Assembly: GCA_963705525.1 (NCBI GenBank)
Contig: CAVPJW010000004.1
Span: forward strand, 1,302,001 to 1,366,000
Reading direction: 5' to 3'
Length of the DNA stretch: 64,000 nucleotides
Source of the DNA: CAVPJW01 sp963705525
GTDB lineage: Bacteria > Acidobacteriota > Vicinamibacteria > Vicinamibacterales > CAVPJW01
Shown: one piece after another, positions 43,852 through 54,136 of the stretch
Layout of the letters: every line of letters begins with the position of its first letter
Position numbering within the stretch: position 1 is the stretch's first letter
Translations under genes and position numbers: made by a program
Notes under the pieces: model-generated
Databases searched by the model: none
What the model was told of the DNA's origin: nothing
Seen by the model: only the letters and a program-made list of their open reading frames with translations

Positions 43852-46317
43852 CTATCGGAGCGCCAGAAGCGGATCCAATCGACTCGCCCTCCGCGCAGGG
43901 ATGTACGTCGCCAGCGCGGCGACCAGCGTCAGCACCGCTGCGACGCCCACGAACGTGACCGGGTCGATGACGCTCAGTCCGAAGAGCAGTCCCGACACGA
44001 CGCGCGACACGGCGAACGCGCCGCCGAGGCCCAGCGCGAGTCCGATGCCGACGAGCGTCATCGCCTGGCGCAGCACCATGCCGAGCACGCGCGAGCGATC
44101 CGCGCCGAGCGCCATACGCACTCCGATCTCGCGCGTGCGCTGCGCGACCGAGTACGCCATCACGCCGTAGAGCCCGACCGACGCAAGGACGAGAGCGAGC
44201 AAGCCGAGCACGCCGAGCAGGATCGCCGCCATGCGCGCCGGCCACAACGACTGCGCGAGAACGTCGCGCATCGTGAACGGATTGGTCAACGGGACGTGCG
44301 TGTCCATCGCGTGAATCTCGCGCGTCACCGCGCCGAGCGCCGCCCCGGGCGCCGTGGCGCTCCTCACGAGGAGCACCATCGTGTCGGACGGCGTCTGCTC
44401 GTGCGCCGTGTAGGCCGCGATCTGCGGGTCCTCGCCGATCGTGGTGTACTTCACGGTCTTCGCCACACCGATGACCTCGCGGAACGCCTTGTCCGTAAAG
44501 AACCGGAACCGCTTGCCGATCGGATCCTCGCCCGGCCACAGTCGCTCGGCGAAGGTCGTGTTGATGATGGCCACCGGCACGCTGTCGTCACGATCCGCGT
44601 CGGTGAACTGGCGCCCCTGCACGATCGGAATCGACGTCGTCTGGAAGTAGCTCGGGCTGACCGAGTAGACGACGCCGAGGTTTCGCTGCGCGTTCGAATC
44701 CGGATTGTCGCCTTCGCGGATGATCGTGCGGAAGAACGATCCAGTCAGCGGCGCAGCGCTCGCCCATGCCGTTGACTGGACGCCGGCGACGGACGCGATG
44801 CGCTGCTCGATGTCGCGGAAGAATTGCCGCGAGCGCGCGATGTCGTAGCCGGCCTGCCCAGGGTTCACGGCGACGATCGCGACGTGCTCGACGTCGAAGC
44901 CCGGATCGATGGCGTTGGCGCGCTGGAGGCTCCGCAGGAACAGCCCGGCGGCGACGAGCGCCACCACCGACAGCGCCACCTGCAGGACGACGAGCGCGTT
45001 GCCGATCGTCAGCCTCCGCCTGCTCGGTCCGGCGCTGCGCGATTCTTCCTTCAGCGAATTCACGACGTTCGGCCGCGAAGCCTGGATCGACGGCAGCAGG
45101 CCGAAGAGGACACCTGTGAGCACGGACACGGCGGCTGTGAACATCAGCACGCGTCGATCGAGCGTCAGGTCCACGAAGTTCTGCGCCAGGAATGGCGGCC
45201 GCATCGACCAGATCGCGTCCCGCCCGGCCACGGCCAAGAGCACGCCCACTGCCCCGGCGATCACCGCCATCAGGACGCTCTCGGTCAGCAGCTGACACAG
45301 CAGGCGTCCACGGCTCGCGCCGATGGCGATCCGGACGGCGATCTCCTGACGCCGGCCGGAGGCGCGTGCCATGAGCAGGTTGGCCACGTTCGAACAGGCG
45401 ATGAGGAGCACGAGGCCGACGACCGTCATCAGCACGGCGCCGCCGAGGACGAAAATCTGGCGGAATCCAGGGAAGATCGTGACTTCAGCCAGCGGCCGCA
45501 GGTCCACCGTCCGGCCCTTGTTCGGCAGCGGATACTCGCGCTCGAGCACGCTGGCGATGGACTTCAGGTTCGCTTCCGCCTGCGCCTTCGTCACGCCGGG
45601 CTTGAGCCGGCCGGCCACCGAGAACAGCAAGGCACGCCGCTCGTCCAGCCACGAGCGGAACTGCTGCGGCAGCACCGGGTCGTACATCATCGACGGCACC
45701 CACATGTCCGGGCTGAAGAGCGAATTCACGCCGGTAAATCCTTCGGGCGCGATGCCGACGATGGTGAAGGGCAGGCCGTTGATCGACAGCGTTCGTCCGA
45801 CGATGGACGCGTCGCCGCCGAGGCGGCGCTGCCAGAACCCGTAGGCGAGTACCGCCACCGGATGCGCGCCACGCGCGACGTCTTCCTCGGGGAGGAACGT
45901 CCGGCCGCGCCACGCCCGGACGCCGAGCACGTCGAAGTAATTGCCCGTGACGAGCTCCGCGAATGCCTGCTGCGGCTCTCCGCCGTTGATGATGACGCTG
46001 ACGGGATTCCCGAACGTGTAGCCGGCGACCGCGGCGAGCGTCGTGTTCTGCTCGCGGAAGTCCTTCATGTTCGGGTAGGACACCTGCGTGATCCCGCCGA
46101 ACGGTGTTTTCGAGTTCTGGTCGATCGTGCAGACTGCGACCAGTTCCGACGGCCGCTCCACGGGGAGCGGCGTGAGGAGCAGGGCGTTCAGGATCGTGAA
46201 GATTGTCGTGTTCGCGCCGACGCCGAGGGCCAGCGAGAGGATGGCGACCGCGGTGAACCCGGGGTTCTTCGCCATGGTCCGGAGGCTGAAGCGGATGTCC
46301 TGCCAGAACGTCTCCAT
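43852..46317 (-). CDS. ADOP-type ABC transporter permease (MacB/FtsX family)
   Basis: An 821-residue permease of the acidobacterial duplicated orphan permease type. The N-terminal segment WQDIRFSLRTMAKNPGFTAVAILSLALGVGAN and VERPSELVAV, two MacB_PCD periplasmic domains and two FtsX membrane modules (FGLLPSIQASRPNVVNSL in the middle and YIPARRASRLDPLLALR at the end) give the duplicated layout. No ATPase gene is next to it, which is usual for the group. The substrate is unknown. The deleted copy at 28.2-28.7 kb is a paralogue. This is the best taxonomic marker in the window. Confidence 0.93.
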   Translation of the reverse strand: METFWQDIRFSLRTMAKNPGFTAVAILSLALGVGANTTIFTILNALLLTPLPVERPSELVAVCTIDQNSKTPFGGITQVSYPNMKDFREQNTTLAAVAGYTFGNPVSVIINGGEPQQAFAELVTGNYFDVLGVRAWRGRTFLPEEDVARGAHPVAVLAYGFWQRRLGGDASIVGRTLSINGLPFTIVGIAPEGFTGVNSLFSPDMWVPSMMYDPVLPQQFRSWLDERRALLFSVAGRLKPGVTKAQAEANLKSIASVLEREYPLPNKGRTVDLRPLAEVTIFPGFRQIFVLGGAVLMTVVGLVLLIACSNVANLLMARASGRRQEIAVRIAIGASRGRLLCQLLTESVLMAVIAGAVGVLLAVAGRDAIWSMRPPFLAQNFVDLTLDRRVLMFTAAVSVLTGVLFGLLPSIQASRPNVVNSLKEESRSAGPSRRRLTIGNALVVLQVALSVVALVAAGLFLRSLQRANAIDPGFDVEHVAIVAVNPGQAGYDIARSRQFFRDIEQRIASVAGVQSTAWASAAPLTGSFFRTIIREGDNPDSNAQRNLGVVYSVSPSYFQTTSIPIVQGRQFTDADRDDSVPVAIINTTFAERLWPGEDPIGKRFRFFTDKAFREVIGVAKTVKYTTIGEDPQIAAYTAHEQTPSDTMVLLVRSATAPGAALGAVTREIHAMDTHVPLTNPFTMRDVLAQSLWPARMAAILLGVLGLLALVLASVGLYGVMAYSVAQRTREIGVRMALGADRSRVLGMVLRQAMTLVGIGLALGLGGAFAVSRVVSGLLFGLSVIDPVTFVGVAAVLTLVAALATYIPARRASRLDPLLALR

Positions 46318-46429
46318 GGGAACCTGCTTTCGGCTGATGGGCCCGCGACCGGTTGATTCTTATCTAGGACGAGGAACGACTTCCGATAGTTCTATTTGGC
46401 GGGACGAACGTCATCGCCGGCGTGTTGGT

Positions 46430-46996
46430 CTACTTCGGCACCTCGTAGCGAAGCGCCACCATGCCGCTCTTGTATGCCTTCGTTTCTACAAGGTGCAGGG
46501 CGACGTCTTTGTCGAGCCGATCGAAAAACGAGATTCCATGGCCAATCAGGATCGGCATGATCGAATAGCGCACTTCGTCCGCCAGTCCGCGGCGCAGGCA
46601 TTCACCGGATACTTGACCGCCTCCGACAAACCAGATGCTGCGAAAGTTCGGCTTCAATCTCTGGTCCACCAGGAGCTCGAGATCGCCCGAGTGGAACTCT
46701 ACGGTATTCCTGGTCTTCCGCAGCTCGCGACTGGTGAGGACGAAGGTCGGCTTGTCGCCGTAGGCCCAACCCAGCCCCTTTGCCTCGAAATCCAATGCGG
46801 TCTCATAGGTTCGCGAACCCATGACGTAGCAGTCGATCGTCCTGAGGAACCCCTCGATGAATTCCTGGGTCATCGTGTCCCCACCCTCAAAGCTGTCGGA
46901 CGTCTCAAGCCAGTCCACGTTTCCGTCTTTTCTGGCAATGAAGCCGTCAAGGCTCGCGGCCATGTGGATCGTGACACGGGATTCTGCGCTCTCCAT
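46430..46996 (-). CDS. Dihydrofolate reductase-like protein (RibD C-terminal domain)
   Basis: A 188-residue NADPH-binding protein. VTIHMAASLDGFIARKDGNVDWL, YVMGSRTYETALDFE, and FVGGGQVSGECLRRGLADEVRYSIMPILIGHG mark the RibD_C/DHFR-like family common in many bacteria. It is distinct from FolA and probably reduces a small molecule; the substrate is unknown. Single gene next to the ADOP permease. Confidence 0.88.
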   Translation of the reverse strand: MESAESRVTIHMAASLDGFIARKDGNVDWLETSDSFEGGDTMTQEFIEGFLRTIDCYVMGSRTYETALDFEAKGLGWAYGDKPTFVLTSRELRKTRNTVEFHSGDLELLVDQRLKPNFRSIWFVGGGQVSGECLRRGLADEVRYSIMPILIGHGISFFDRLDKDVALHLVETKAYKSGMVALRYEVPK

Positions 46997-47025
46997 CGTG
47001 ACTCCTCAACGCAGACGGCAATGGA

Positions 47026-49117
47026 TCACTTGTACGGCTGTGTCGACGGCTTGCGGGCGGGCGCTGCTTCGCCGAAACGGACCGAATGACGAACTGCACC
47101 GATCCCCCTTGGAGGCGGGGCCGCTGCTCGCGCGAACGCCTGCCGCAGGACCTCGCGCTCGAAGAATGCGCATACGCTCCTCGGCACTCCCTCATGATCA
47201 ACCGGGTCCTCTCCATCGGGTAGAGGGACGCTTTCCGTATCGCGCAGTTCGGGGTCGGGCTCGGGGTTGTCATCCTTGTCCCGGCAGACCGCCGCCGTTT
47301 CGTCGCGCTCGGCAAGCGCCGAGAGAATGGCCTTCTTGACCGGAGCCGCGAGCTTCACATCTCCAGTCTTCACGGCTTCGTCGAGCAGGCGATCGAACTC
47401 GTCTCGGTCCTTCAGGAGCGTGTTAGGGAGGCTGCTCAGGAGCTTGCGGATAGCCTCCTGGAGCGCCCGCCCTTCGGCCATTTCCTTGGCGCCCGCCGCG
47501 GCTTTCTTCTTCGACTGCGCGAGGGCCTGGAATCCCCTCTCGTCTTCAAGGCGGCTGATACGGTCGGAGCTCGCCTGGAAGTTGAGTCGGAGCGGTCGTT
47601 CGACGGTGATCTTCCGGAACCCGAAATGCGTCGTCGGGAAGACACGGCTCACGACAACTTCTTCTTCCCTTCCGTCCTTTGTGATCTTGCGCGTCTCGCC
47701 GTCGCGGAAATCAGACAGGATGTTCAGAATATCCTGCGCGCGCTCGAGAGGAATTTCACGCCGCTTATCCCCCAGGCTCTTGCGCATCAGCGTGCAGAAC
47801 AACCCCTGCTTGGTCTCCTGGTCAAAGTGAGAGGCATCGATCAGCTGAACCTTGCCCCTGCCCGCGGGAGCCTTGCGATTCGTCACTACCCACACATATG
47901 TCGCGATGCCCGTGTTGTAGAAGAGCTGCTCCGGCAACGCGATCAGCGCTTCGAGCAGATCGTGTTCCAGAATGAACCGCCTAATCTCGCTCTCGCCACT
48001 TGCCGCATCGCCCGTGAAGAGCGGCGAACCATTCATGATGATTGCGATGCGCGAGCCGCCCTCCTGGGGTTCGTCGCATGCGCCAGCATGTGGAGCAGGA
48101 AGAGGAGCTGACCGTCGCTGATCCTGGGAAGACCGGGACCGAAGCGGCCTGCCGAGCCGCGCTCGTGCTCGGCATGCACTGCGTCCTCGTCCCGCTTCCA
48201 GTCCTTGCCGTACGGCGGATTCGCGATCAGGTAGTCGAAGGTCTTGCCGGCATGCTTGTCGTTGGAAAGGGTGCTGCCGTAGGCGATGTTGTCCGCATCG
48301 CGGCCGGTCGGGTCCTTCATGAAGAGGTCCGACTTCGAGACTGCCCACGTCTCCGGGTTGACCTCCTGGCCGAAGAGATGAATCTCTGCGTCCTTGTTAA
48401 TCGACGGACGGAGCACATCTCCGTTCCTACGGACCCCGACGGTGATGTGCTCCTTGGTGATCGTCAGCATGCCGCCCGAGCCGCAACATGGATCGTAGAC
48501 GGTGCACACGACGCCCTTGCGCCGAATCCGAGCGGCGTCGCCGGCCAGCATCAGGTCAACCATCAGGTGAACGACATCCCGAGGCGTAAAGTGCTCGCCA
48601 GGATTCTCGTTCAGCGCTTCGTTGAATTTACGAATCAGCTCCTCGAAGATCGTCCCCATCGTCGCGTTGTCGATCCTGTCGGGATGCAGGTCGACGTTCT
48701 TGAAGCGCTCGAGGGCTTGAAAGAGAAGACCCGCCTCGTCCAACTTGCTGATCGTGTTGTCGAAATCGAACTTTCGAGGACCTCCCGCATGTTCGGACTG
48801 AACCCCGCGATGTAATTGCGGAGGTTCGCGGCAAGATGCGGCGCGTCTGCAAGGAGCTTCTCGAAGTCGTAGCGTGACGTGTTGTAGAAGGCGAATCCGG
48901 AGGCACGGCGGAGCTGTGCGTCGAGAGCCTCGAGGCCCTTGCCCTTGAGCTCCGCCTGTCTCTTGAGAACCTTCTCTTTGGTTCCCGAGAGCACGCAGTC
49001 GAGGCGGCGCAGCACAGTCAGCGGAAGGATGACGTCCTGGTAATGCCCGCGCCTGAACGTGTCCCGAATGAGGTCCGCGACACCCCAGAGAAAACTGACG
49101 ATCTCGCTGTGGTTCAC
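47026..49117 (-). pseudogene. hsdM: Type I restriction-modification methyltransferase subunit (HsdM), broken
   Basis: HsdM motifs are spread over three frames. The N-terminal HsdM_N part begins at GTG 49117 (VNHSEIVSFLWGVADLIRDTF, ILPLTVLRRLDCVL). The methylase core contains DPCCGSGGML (motif I) and YLIANPPYGKDW (motif IV, NPPY). The C-terminal third starts at IAIIMNGSPLFTGDA. Breaks near 48785 and 48055 each need one added base. After FEREVL (~47150) the sequence loses similarity and runs to a stop at 47026, so the C-terminus is truncated. No hsdS or hsdR is present. It methylates adenine in the intact complex; here it is probably dead. Confidence 0.83.
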
Positions 49118-49277
49118 CGGCTGCGCTCTCCGTCCTGATACACGCTGGCGGGCAGCGCCATCGGCGCCCGGCCACACGAGAAAGGAATGTTCGCACCCGA
49201 CGATCGGTGTCGGTTCTGGCCGCCGTTCTGCACCGGCTCAGGTTAACACCGTCTGACGAATCTGCGTTCCCCCGCCG

Positions 49278-49346
49278 CGGAGCCGCTTGCCTGAGACCGT
49301 CGACCGACGACCGACCGAGCGACGCGAGGGATGTTGGCGGGGTCGA
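49278..49346. repeat. 69-bp direct repeat, left copy (att-like)
   Basis: Matches 52117-52185 at 67 of 69 positions in the same orientation. Its last 12 bases, TGGCGGGGTCGA, equal the 3' end of the tRNA-Asp gene. It lies directly before the radical SAM gene stop. Confidence 0.75.
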
Positions 49347-49347
49347 A

Positions 49348-50961
49348 TCAGTCGCTGGCTTCGGCGATGGCCTGGATCCGGGCGCGCTCGGCTTTGGATG
49401 CGGCGATTGTGCGCTCCAGCGCTTCGTCCGACATGGTGGTGAGGTCCGCTGCGGCGCTCTTCGCTTCCGCGTGCTCGACAGCACGGGACACCACTTCGGC
49501 GTTCGTTGGTCCGGCTGTCTTGCCGAGAAAGGGCTTTACGACGAGGTAAATCACGTCGCGGAGCGGCATGAAACGCACGAACCGCCTTAGTAGCCGGAAG
49601 GTCTGGATCGGAAAGCGCGTGACCTTATAGATGATGAGCTTCCGCATTTCCTCCGATCGGATGCGGTGCACTTCTTCTCCCGGCAGGCAAGTGGGATCGA
49701 TCGAGGTGCATTTGAAGTACTTGTACCAGTCGACGGCGTCGTTGACGAGACCGCGCCGGATGTACTCCTGCCACAGCGGTGTGCCCCGGTAGACGCACAG
49801 GCGGTTGAAGCCGAAGCTGTCGACGCGGATCCTCGACGCGAAGCGGAACGTCGCCCGCAGATCATCTTCGGTCTCGTCGGGGATGCCGACGACGAAAAAC
49901 CCATGGACGATTTCGATGCCGGCGGTCTTGGCATTGGTGACCGCCGTTTCGATTTGAGCCAGGGTCTGTTCCTTCTTGAGCCGATTGAGGATCTTCTGGC
50001 TGCCGCTCTCGATGCCGAACATCACCGTCCGGCACCCGGATTTCGCGAGCTTGGGGAACAAGTGTTGGGCCACCGAATCCACGCGGCCTTCGAGGCCGTA
50101 CTTGATCGGATTGTGTGCGGCGATGAGGCCGTCACAGATCGCTTCGATGCGCTTGGGCTGGAGCAGGAAGTGGTCGTCGACGAAGTAGACGGAGCCATAC
50201 CCATCCTTCCGCAGCTGCTCGAACTCTGCAAGGACATGGGCGGGCGTCCGCGCCCGCCACTTGCCTTCGTTGAACATCGGGATGTCGCAGAACACACAGG
50301 GCCACGGACAGCCCCGCGACGTCTGCATTGTGGTGAAGCGATCGAGCGAGAGTACAGCCGGCACGTCGAGCGGCATCGACTCGACGAAATCGAGCGGCAA
50401 GCTCTCGCGGTCGGGGAAGGGCCACTGGTCGAGGTCGCGCGGTGGCACCCGGTTCGGGTTGTTGCGGAGCGTGCCGTCTCTCTCCTGCCACGTCAGGCCC
50501 GGCACGCCGTCGGGATCCTTCAGATGCTCAATCAAGTCGACGACGAGTTGCTCGCCGTCGCCACGGCAGACGAAGTCGACTTCCGGGCACTGCGCCTTGA
50601 TCAGCGGCGCGTTCAGCGTCGCGAACACTCCGCCGAAAGCCAGTTTGACGGTGGCGTTGGCCGTGCGCAGCTGCCGCGCGAGCATTTTCGCGTAGGGAAA
50701 GCTGGTGGTGGACAGAAAGCTGATGCCCACGAGATCCGGCTTCTGCCGCCGCAGCTCCTCCACGATGAACTCGTTGGGTGTGTCTGGATTGGCCTGATCG
50801 AACATCGTGACCTCGTGGCCGGCGCGCTTGAGCACGGCGGAGAGCGACATGATGCCGATAGGCGGAAATCCCATGACCTGCCGCCGGCCGTTCGCGGCCC
50901 GGGCCTGCCGGGGGAAGGCATAGAACTGAGGATCGCGAACGTGGACCAGGAATGCTCGCAT
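49348..50961 (-). CDS. B12-binding radical SAM protein
   Basis: A 537-residue enzyme. The N-terminal cobalamin-binding domain (residues ~1-150; FPPIGIMSLSAVLKRAGHEVTMFD, GISFLSTTSFPYAKML) precedes a radical SAM core with SRGCPWPCVFC (CxxxCxxC). Then come FVDDHFLLQPKRIEAI and a C-terminal domain ending in a helical tail (SDEALERTIAASKAERARI). Relatives include HpnR/HpnP-type methylases and enzymes of lipid or cofactor modification; no specific reaction can be assigned. The gene is the only complete one between the 69-bp repeats. Confidence 0.88.
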   Translation of the reverse strand: MRAFLVHVRDPQFYAFPRQARAANGRRQVMGFPPIGIMSLSAVLKRAGHEVTMFDQANPDTPNEFIVEELRRQKPDLVGISFLSTTSFPYAKMLARQLRTANATVKLAFGGVFATLNAPLIKAQCPEVDFVCRGDGEQLVVDLIEHLKDPDGVPGLTWQERDGTLRNNPNRVPPRDLDQWPFPDRESLPLDFVESMPLDVPAVLSLDRFTTMQTSRGCPWPCVFCDIPMFNEGKWRARTPAHVLAEFEQLRKDGYGSVYFVDDHFLLQPKRIEAICDGLIAAHNPIKYGLEGRVDSVAQHLFPKLAKSGCRTVMFGIESGSQKILNRLKKEQTLAQIETAVTNAKTAGIEIVHGFFVVGIPDETEDDLRATFRFASRIRVDSFGFNRLCVYRGTPLWQEYIRRGLVNDAVDWYKYFKCTSIDPTCLPGEEVHRIRSEEMRKLIIYKVTRFPIQTFRLLRRFVRFMPLRDVIYLVVKPFLGKTAGPTNAEVVSRAVEHAEAKSAAADLTTMSDEALERTIAASKAERARIQAIAEASD

Positions 50962-51489
50962 GAGCTGACACAGTTTACCGCGTCTGGGCCAGACCATCGC
51001 GGCCTGACGTAACTTCCTTCACGCGCTTCATGTGCCAGGTCGGCCGCACGCTCAACTCGTGAGGTGCCTACGATGTCACGCGGCTGCCAGTCTATCCTGT
51101 CAGTGAACCGAATCTCGTACCGGGCAGCCCTCGACACATCCACACCGCTCTCAGCATTGACGATCACGTGGTGCATATCGATTGCGTCACAACCAGGCGC
51201 GACAACCCGACGTTCGCCTTCCGCGAGTATCGGATCTTCGTGGACGGGCTGCTTGCCGGGCGCGGTGGGTTGCAGGCCTGCGGTCTCGGGGCCGCGATCA
51301 CCGACCTCCCGGCCGTGGCGCTGCTCGGGCGTCAGTACGCCATCGTGGCCTCGGAAGACGATGATCAGCAGCCGGTCGTGGAGTTATGGACGGTCGGCGC
51401 GAAAAGAGCCCGCGCGAGGAAGGCAGCGACAGGCCCCCGTCGCAGCGGGCATCCTGTCACCGCCTGAGTTTCAGGATCTGACGCCGGCC
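50962..51489. other. Island interior of uncertain coding content
   Basis: Between the radical SAM gene and the kinase fragment. One possible plus-strand ORF (51168-51467) is described separately; the rest shows no recognisable gene, RNA or repeat. Confidence 0.4.
51168..51467 (+). CDS. Hypothetical protein, possibly a remnant
   Basis: A 99-residue frame, containing TFAFREYRIFVDGLLAGRGG and VALLGRQYAIVASEDDDQQP, with acceptable codon use and no signal peptide. I recognise no family. It is surrounded by fragments, so it may itself be a remnant. Confidence 0.3.
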   Translation: MVHIDCVTTRRDNPTFAFREYRIFVDGLLAGRGGLQACGLGAAITDLPAVALLGRQYAIVASEDDDQQPVVELWTVGAKRARARKAATGPRRSGHPVTA

Positions 51490-51777
51490 CTATCGACGAA
51501 CTGGATAAGCTCCACGGGCGCACCATCGCGCAACCAGGAACCGGACGGCGACTCCTGCCACGAGCAGGCCGAATCCGACGGTTGTCATGCGCGATGGCGC
51601 GGAGTCGCGATGAGCGGTGGCACAATCGTCGCCCGAGAATGCGTCGTGACGAGCGATTGAGAGACGTTTCAGATCGCCGGCGGATTGCCAGCGCTCATCC
51701 GGATCCTTCGCGAGACAGGTCGTGACGACATGGTCGAGCGCCGGCGGCGTGATGGGTTGCAGCGCCGACAAGGTCAC
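51490..51777 (-). pseudogene. Fragment of a Ser/Thr protein kinase C-lobe
   Basis: PPALDHVVTTCLAKDPDERWQSAGDLK matches the end of the kinase domain in acidobacterial kinases (CLAKDPDERWQSA). The kinase N- and core lobes are absent: upstream sequence on this strand is the antisense of an integrase fragment. The following ~55 residues include a membrane helix-like stretch (GFGLLVAGVAVRFLVAR). Confidence 0.6.
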
Positions 51778-52041
51778 ACACCACGTAGAACGCGCGGCGC
51801 GGCGCGCTCAGCTCAATGCGAACGGTGTGCATCGGCTGCGGCACTCGTTCTGTTCACATCTCGCCATGCGGGGTGGACCGGCGCGAGCGATTCAGGACCT
51901 AGCGGGGCACAGGATCTGACGACGACACAACGGTACATGCACTTAAGTCCGGCGGCGATCGAAGGGGCGATCTGGCTCCCTAGATCACGCCGGACCGGTG
52001 GCCGGGCGTGCAGACATGTTGGAGACGGGAAGTGCCGCTAG
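51768..52041 (+). pseudogene. Fragment of a tyrosine recombinase/integrase
   Basis: VERAARRAQLNANGVHRLRHSFCSHLAMRGGPARAIQDLAGH carries the H-x-x-R motif; in the next frame TTTQRYMHLSPAAIEGAI carries the catalytic tyrosine. One missing C near 51913 splits them. The N-terminal and central parts are absent; the fragment joins the kinase fragment on the opposite strand. It lies 30 bases before tRNA-Asp-derived repeats, as expected for an integrase at its attachment site. Confidence 0.7.
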
Positions 52042-52071
52042 CGATAACTCCGATCGCTAGCAGCATTTAGT

Positions 52072-52093
52072 TGGCGGGGTCGACGGGACTCGA
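52072..52093. repeat. 22-bp copy of the tRNA-Asp 3' end
   Basis: TGGCGGGGTCGACGGGACTC and the next two bases equal 52174-52195 of the tRNA gene. It is consistent with a second attachment site or a tandem duplication next to the tRNA. Confidence 0.72.
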
Positions 52094-52116
52094 GCATGTT
52101 GGCGAGCCCGAGTGGG

Positions 52117-52250
<134 letters not shown>

Positions 52251-52265
52251 GAGGTGGTTAAACGA

Positions 52266-52300
52266 AGTTCTTAGTTCTAGGTGCTTGGTTCTTAGTACCT
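52266..52300. repeat. Heptanucleotide tandem repeat array between two tRNAs
   Basis: AGTTCTT, AGTTCTA, GGTGCTT, GGTTCTT, AGTACCT. Weaker 7-base periodicity (GCTGACA, GCTCGAC) continues to about 52335. Confidence 0.65.
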
Positions 52301-52437
52301 CTCCTGAGCCGATAGCTGACAACTACAAGCTCGACCGATTCCGACGCTACGTCGGCCTTCGCCCAGGCTACGGCGGACAACCTTCGCGTGGCTCGCCAAC
52401 CGTAGCACCCCGCCCTCTAGCTTGCGAGTGCGAAGGC

Positions 52438-52512
52438 TGGTGGGCGGTACAGGATTCGAACCTGTGGCAGCCGGCGTGTAAAGCCGGTGCTCTACCACTG
52501 AGCTAACCGCCC
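52438..52512 (-). tRNA. tRNA-Val (anticodon TAC)
   Basis: Minus-strand cloverleaf: acceptor GGGCGGT/ACCGCCC, anticodon stem CCGGC/GCCGG with loop TTTACAC (TAC), T-loop TTCGAAT, discriminator A and encoded CCA. 75 nt. Confidence 0.95.
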
Positions 52513-52580
52513 GGCTCACCACGACGGCGGCGCCGCGCGCCAGCCGAAACGCCCATTATAGAGGTCCCGACGACCGCCGG

Positions 52581-53106
52581 TCAAAGAAACGCCAGGCAGC
52601 CGGCCGCGAGCGTCATCCACAGGATTACCGCCGCGAGGCCCAGCACCGCGCGATGCTCGCCGTTTCTGATCGCGAGCGCGATGCTGAACCGCCGGGGCTC
52701 GCGCGGACGTGCGCCCGACGCATAGGCATCATACTCGCCTCCGAACTTCTCCCGAAGCGCAGCTTCTTCGACACGCATCGCGGCCACGAGCGTCGTGCCG
52801 AGATACGCGAGGACCAGGACGCCCGCAAAAGCGCTGCCCGACGCGATCGCGAATCCAACCCCCAGGAGCGACGAACCCACATACAGCGGATGCCGCTATC
52901 AGACGGTACGGCCCCGTGGCCGTCACTTCTCGCCCTTTCAAGAGATGCCCCGCCGCCCACACGCGAATCGCCTCCCCGAGGACGGCGACCGGCACTCCCA
53001 ACGCCAGCGTGCGGCACGTGGGCTCGGCGAACGCGAGTGCCAGGGCCGCCACGATGAATCCCAGCGGAACTCTGAACCGCGCAGCCGTGCGGGAGAATTC
53101 ATCCAT
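52581..53106 (-). CDS. Isoprenylcysteine carboxyl methyltransferase-like membrane protein, one frameshift
   Basis: About 175 residues in two frames. The first (from ATG 53106) has the first membrane helices and HLLKGREVTATGPYR. The second contains HPLYVGSSLLGVGFA and EEAALREKFGGEYDAY, the conserved ICMT/PEMT motif. The frames join near 52897 if one G is removed, giving GPYRLIRHPLYVG. Bacterial members are membrane methyltransferases of unknown substrate. It is the last gene of the LPS operon. Confidence 0.78.
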
Positions 53107-54123
53107 GCGGATGCCGGCTTCTCGAGGCGGCGATCGACCGCGCGCATCACCTCGTCCACCGCGAGATCGTCAAGGCACCACGTGCGTGCATGACACTTCC
53201 GCCGGTGATGACACGCGCACACCTCGAACCTCGACACGTTCTCATCGTCTGCGGTCCACGGGCCGTTCCGGCCGGGATCGGTCGGGCCAAAGATCCCGAC
53301 GATCGGCGCGCCGACGGCCGCACCGATGTGAAGCGGCCCCGTATCGCCTGAGATGAGAAGCGAGGCTTCCGCCAGCACTGCCACGAGATCGCCGATCGAT
53401 GTCGGCGGCGCGATGTTCGCCGCGCCGCCTGAACTCGCCGCGACGGCGTCAGCCAGCGGCCGCTCTCCCGGACCCCAGAGCACGACCGATCTCAGCCGGT
53501 GACGCTCGAGGAGCGCTGTCGCAATCGATCCAAACCGATCGGGCGGCCACCGCTTGTTCGGCCAGGCCGCACCCGGATTGATGACCGCGAATCGATCGCC
53601 CGCACCCAGCGAGAGTATGGAACGCAACTGTCGGGGCACGGTCGAGGCCGGCCGCTCGAGCGGAAACACAGGCGCTCCATCGGGAACCGACACACCCATC
53701 GCGGCGATCAGACCCAGGTTCTTGTCGATGACATGACGACCGTTTCTACTGGCGCGCGGGTCGTGCGCCTCGGTGTAGAAGAACCGCGCCATGCGTTCGC
53801 GCAGGTGCGGCGCGGAAAACCCGACAACCCGTTCGGCGCCCGAACCACGCGCGAGAATGGCCGACTTGATCAGGCCCTTGCAGGTCGATGGCGACGTCGT
53901 ATCGCTCTCGCCGGAGCTGCTGCACGCTCTGAAGCACGCCTTGCTCGCCGACGACGAACCGTCGATCGATGACGGGCACGAGATCGAGGATGTCCTTGTG
54001 CCGGCGATCGACGACCCAGTCGATCCTGGACTTCGGGAATTGCGCACGAAGGGCCGCCGCCGCCGGCAGGCCATGCACGATATCGCCGAGAGAGCCCAGG
54101 CGGACGATGAGGATCTTGTTCAA
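53098..54123 (-). CDS. Glycosyltransferase family 9 (LPS heptosyltransferase-like), one frameshift
   Basis: About 342 residues. The first frame from TTG 54123 has ILIVRLGSLGDIVHGLPAAAAL and YDVAIDLQG; the second has GLIKSAILARGSGAERVVGF, NPGAAWPNKRWPP and ISGDTGPLHIGAAVGAPIVGIFGPTDP. One extra A in CTGCAAGGGCC near 53877 explains the break. The second frame stays open to 52938 across the ICMT start, so the true stop is uncertain and another indel near 53105 is likely. GT9 enzymes add heptose to the LPS core in the cytosolic leaflet. A WaaC-like role fits, since waaF is in the same operon. Confidence 0.83.
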
Positions 54124-54136
54124 GAGGAGGGCGCGG

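Noticed and set aside
44824..46356. 510-codon plus-strand open frame
   Set aside because: Antisense shadow of the ADOP permease; composition rich in R, H, D and E as in typical shadows.
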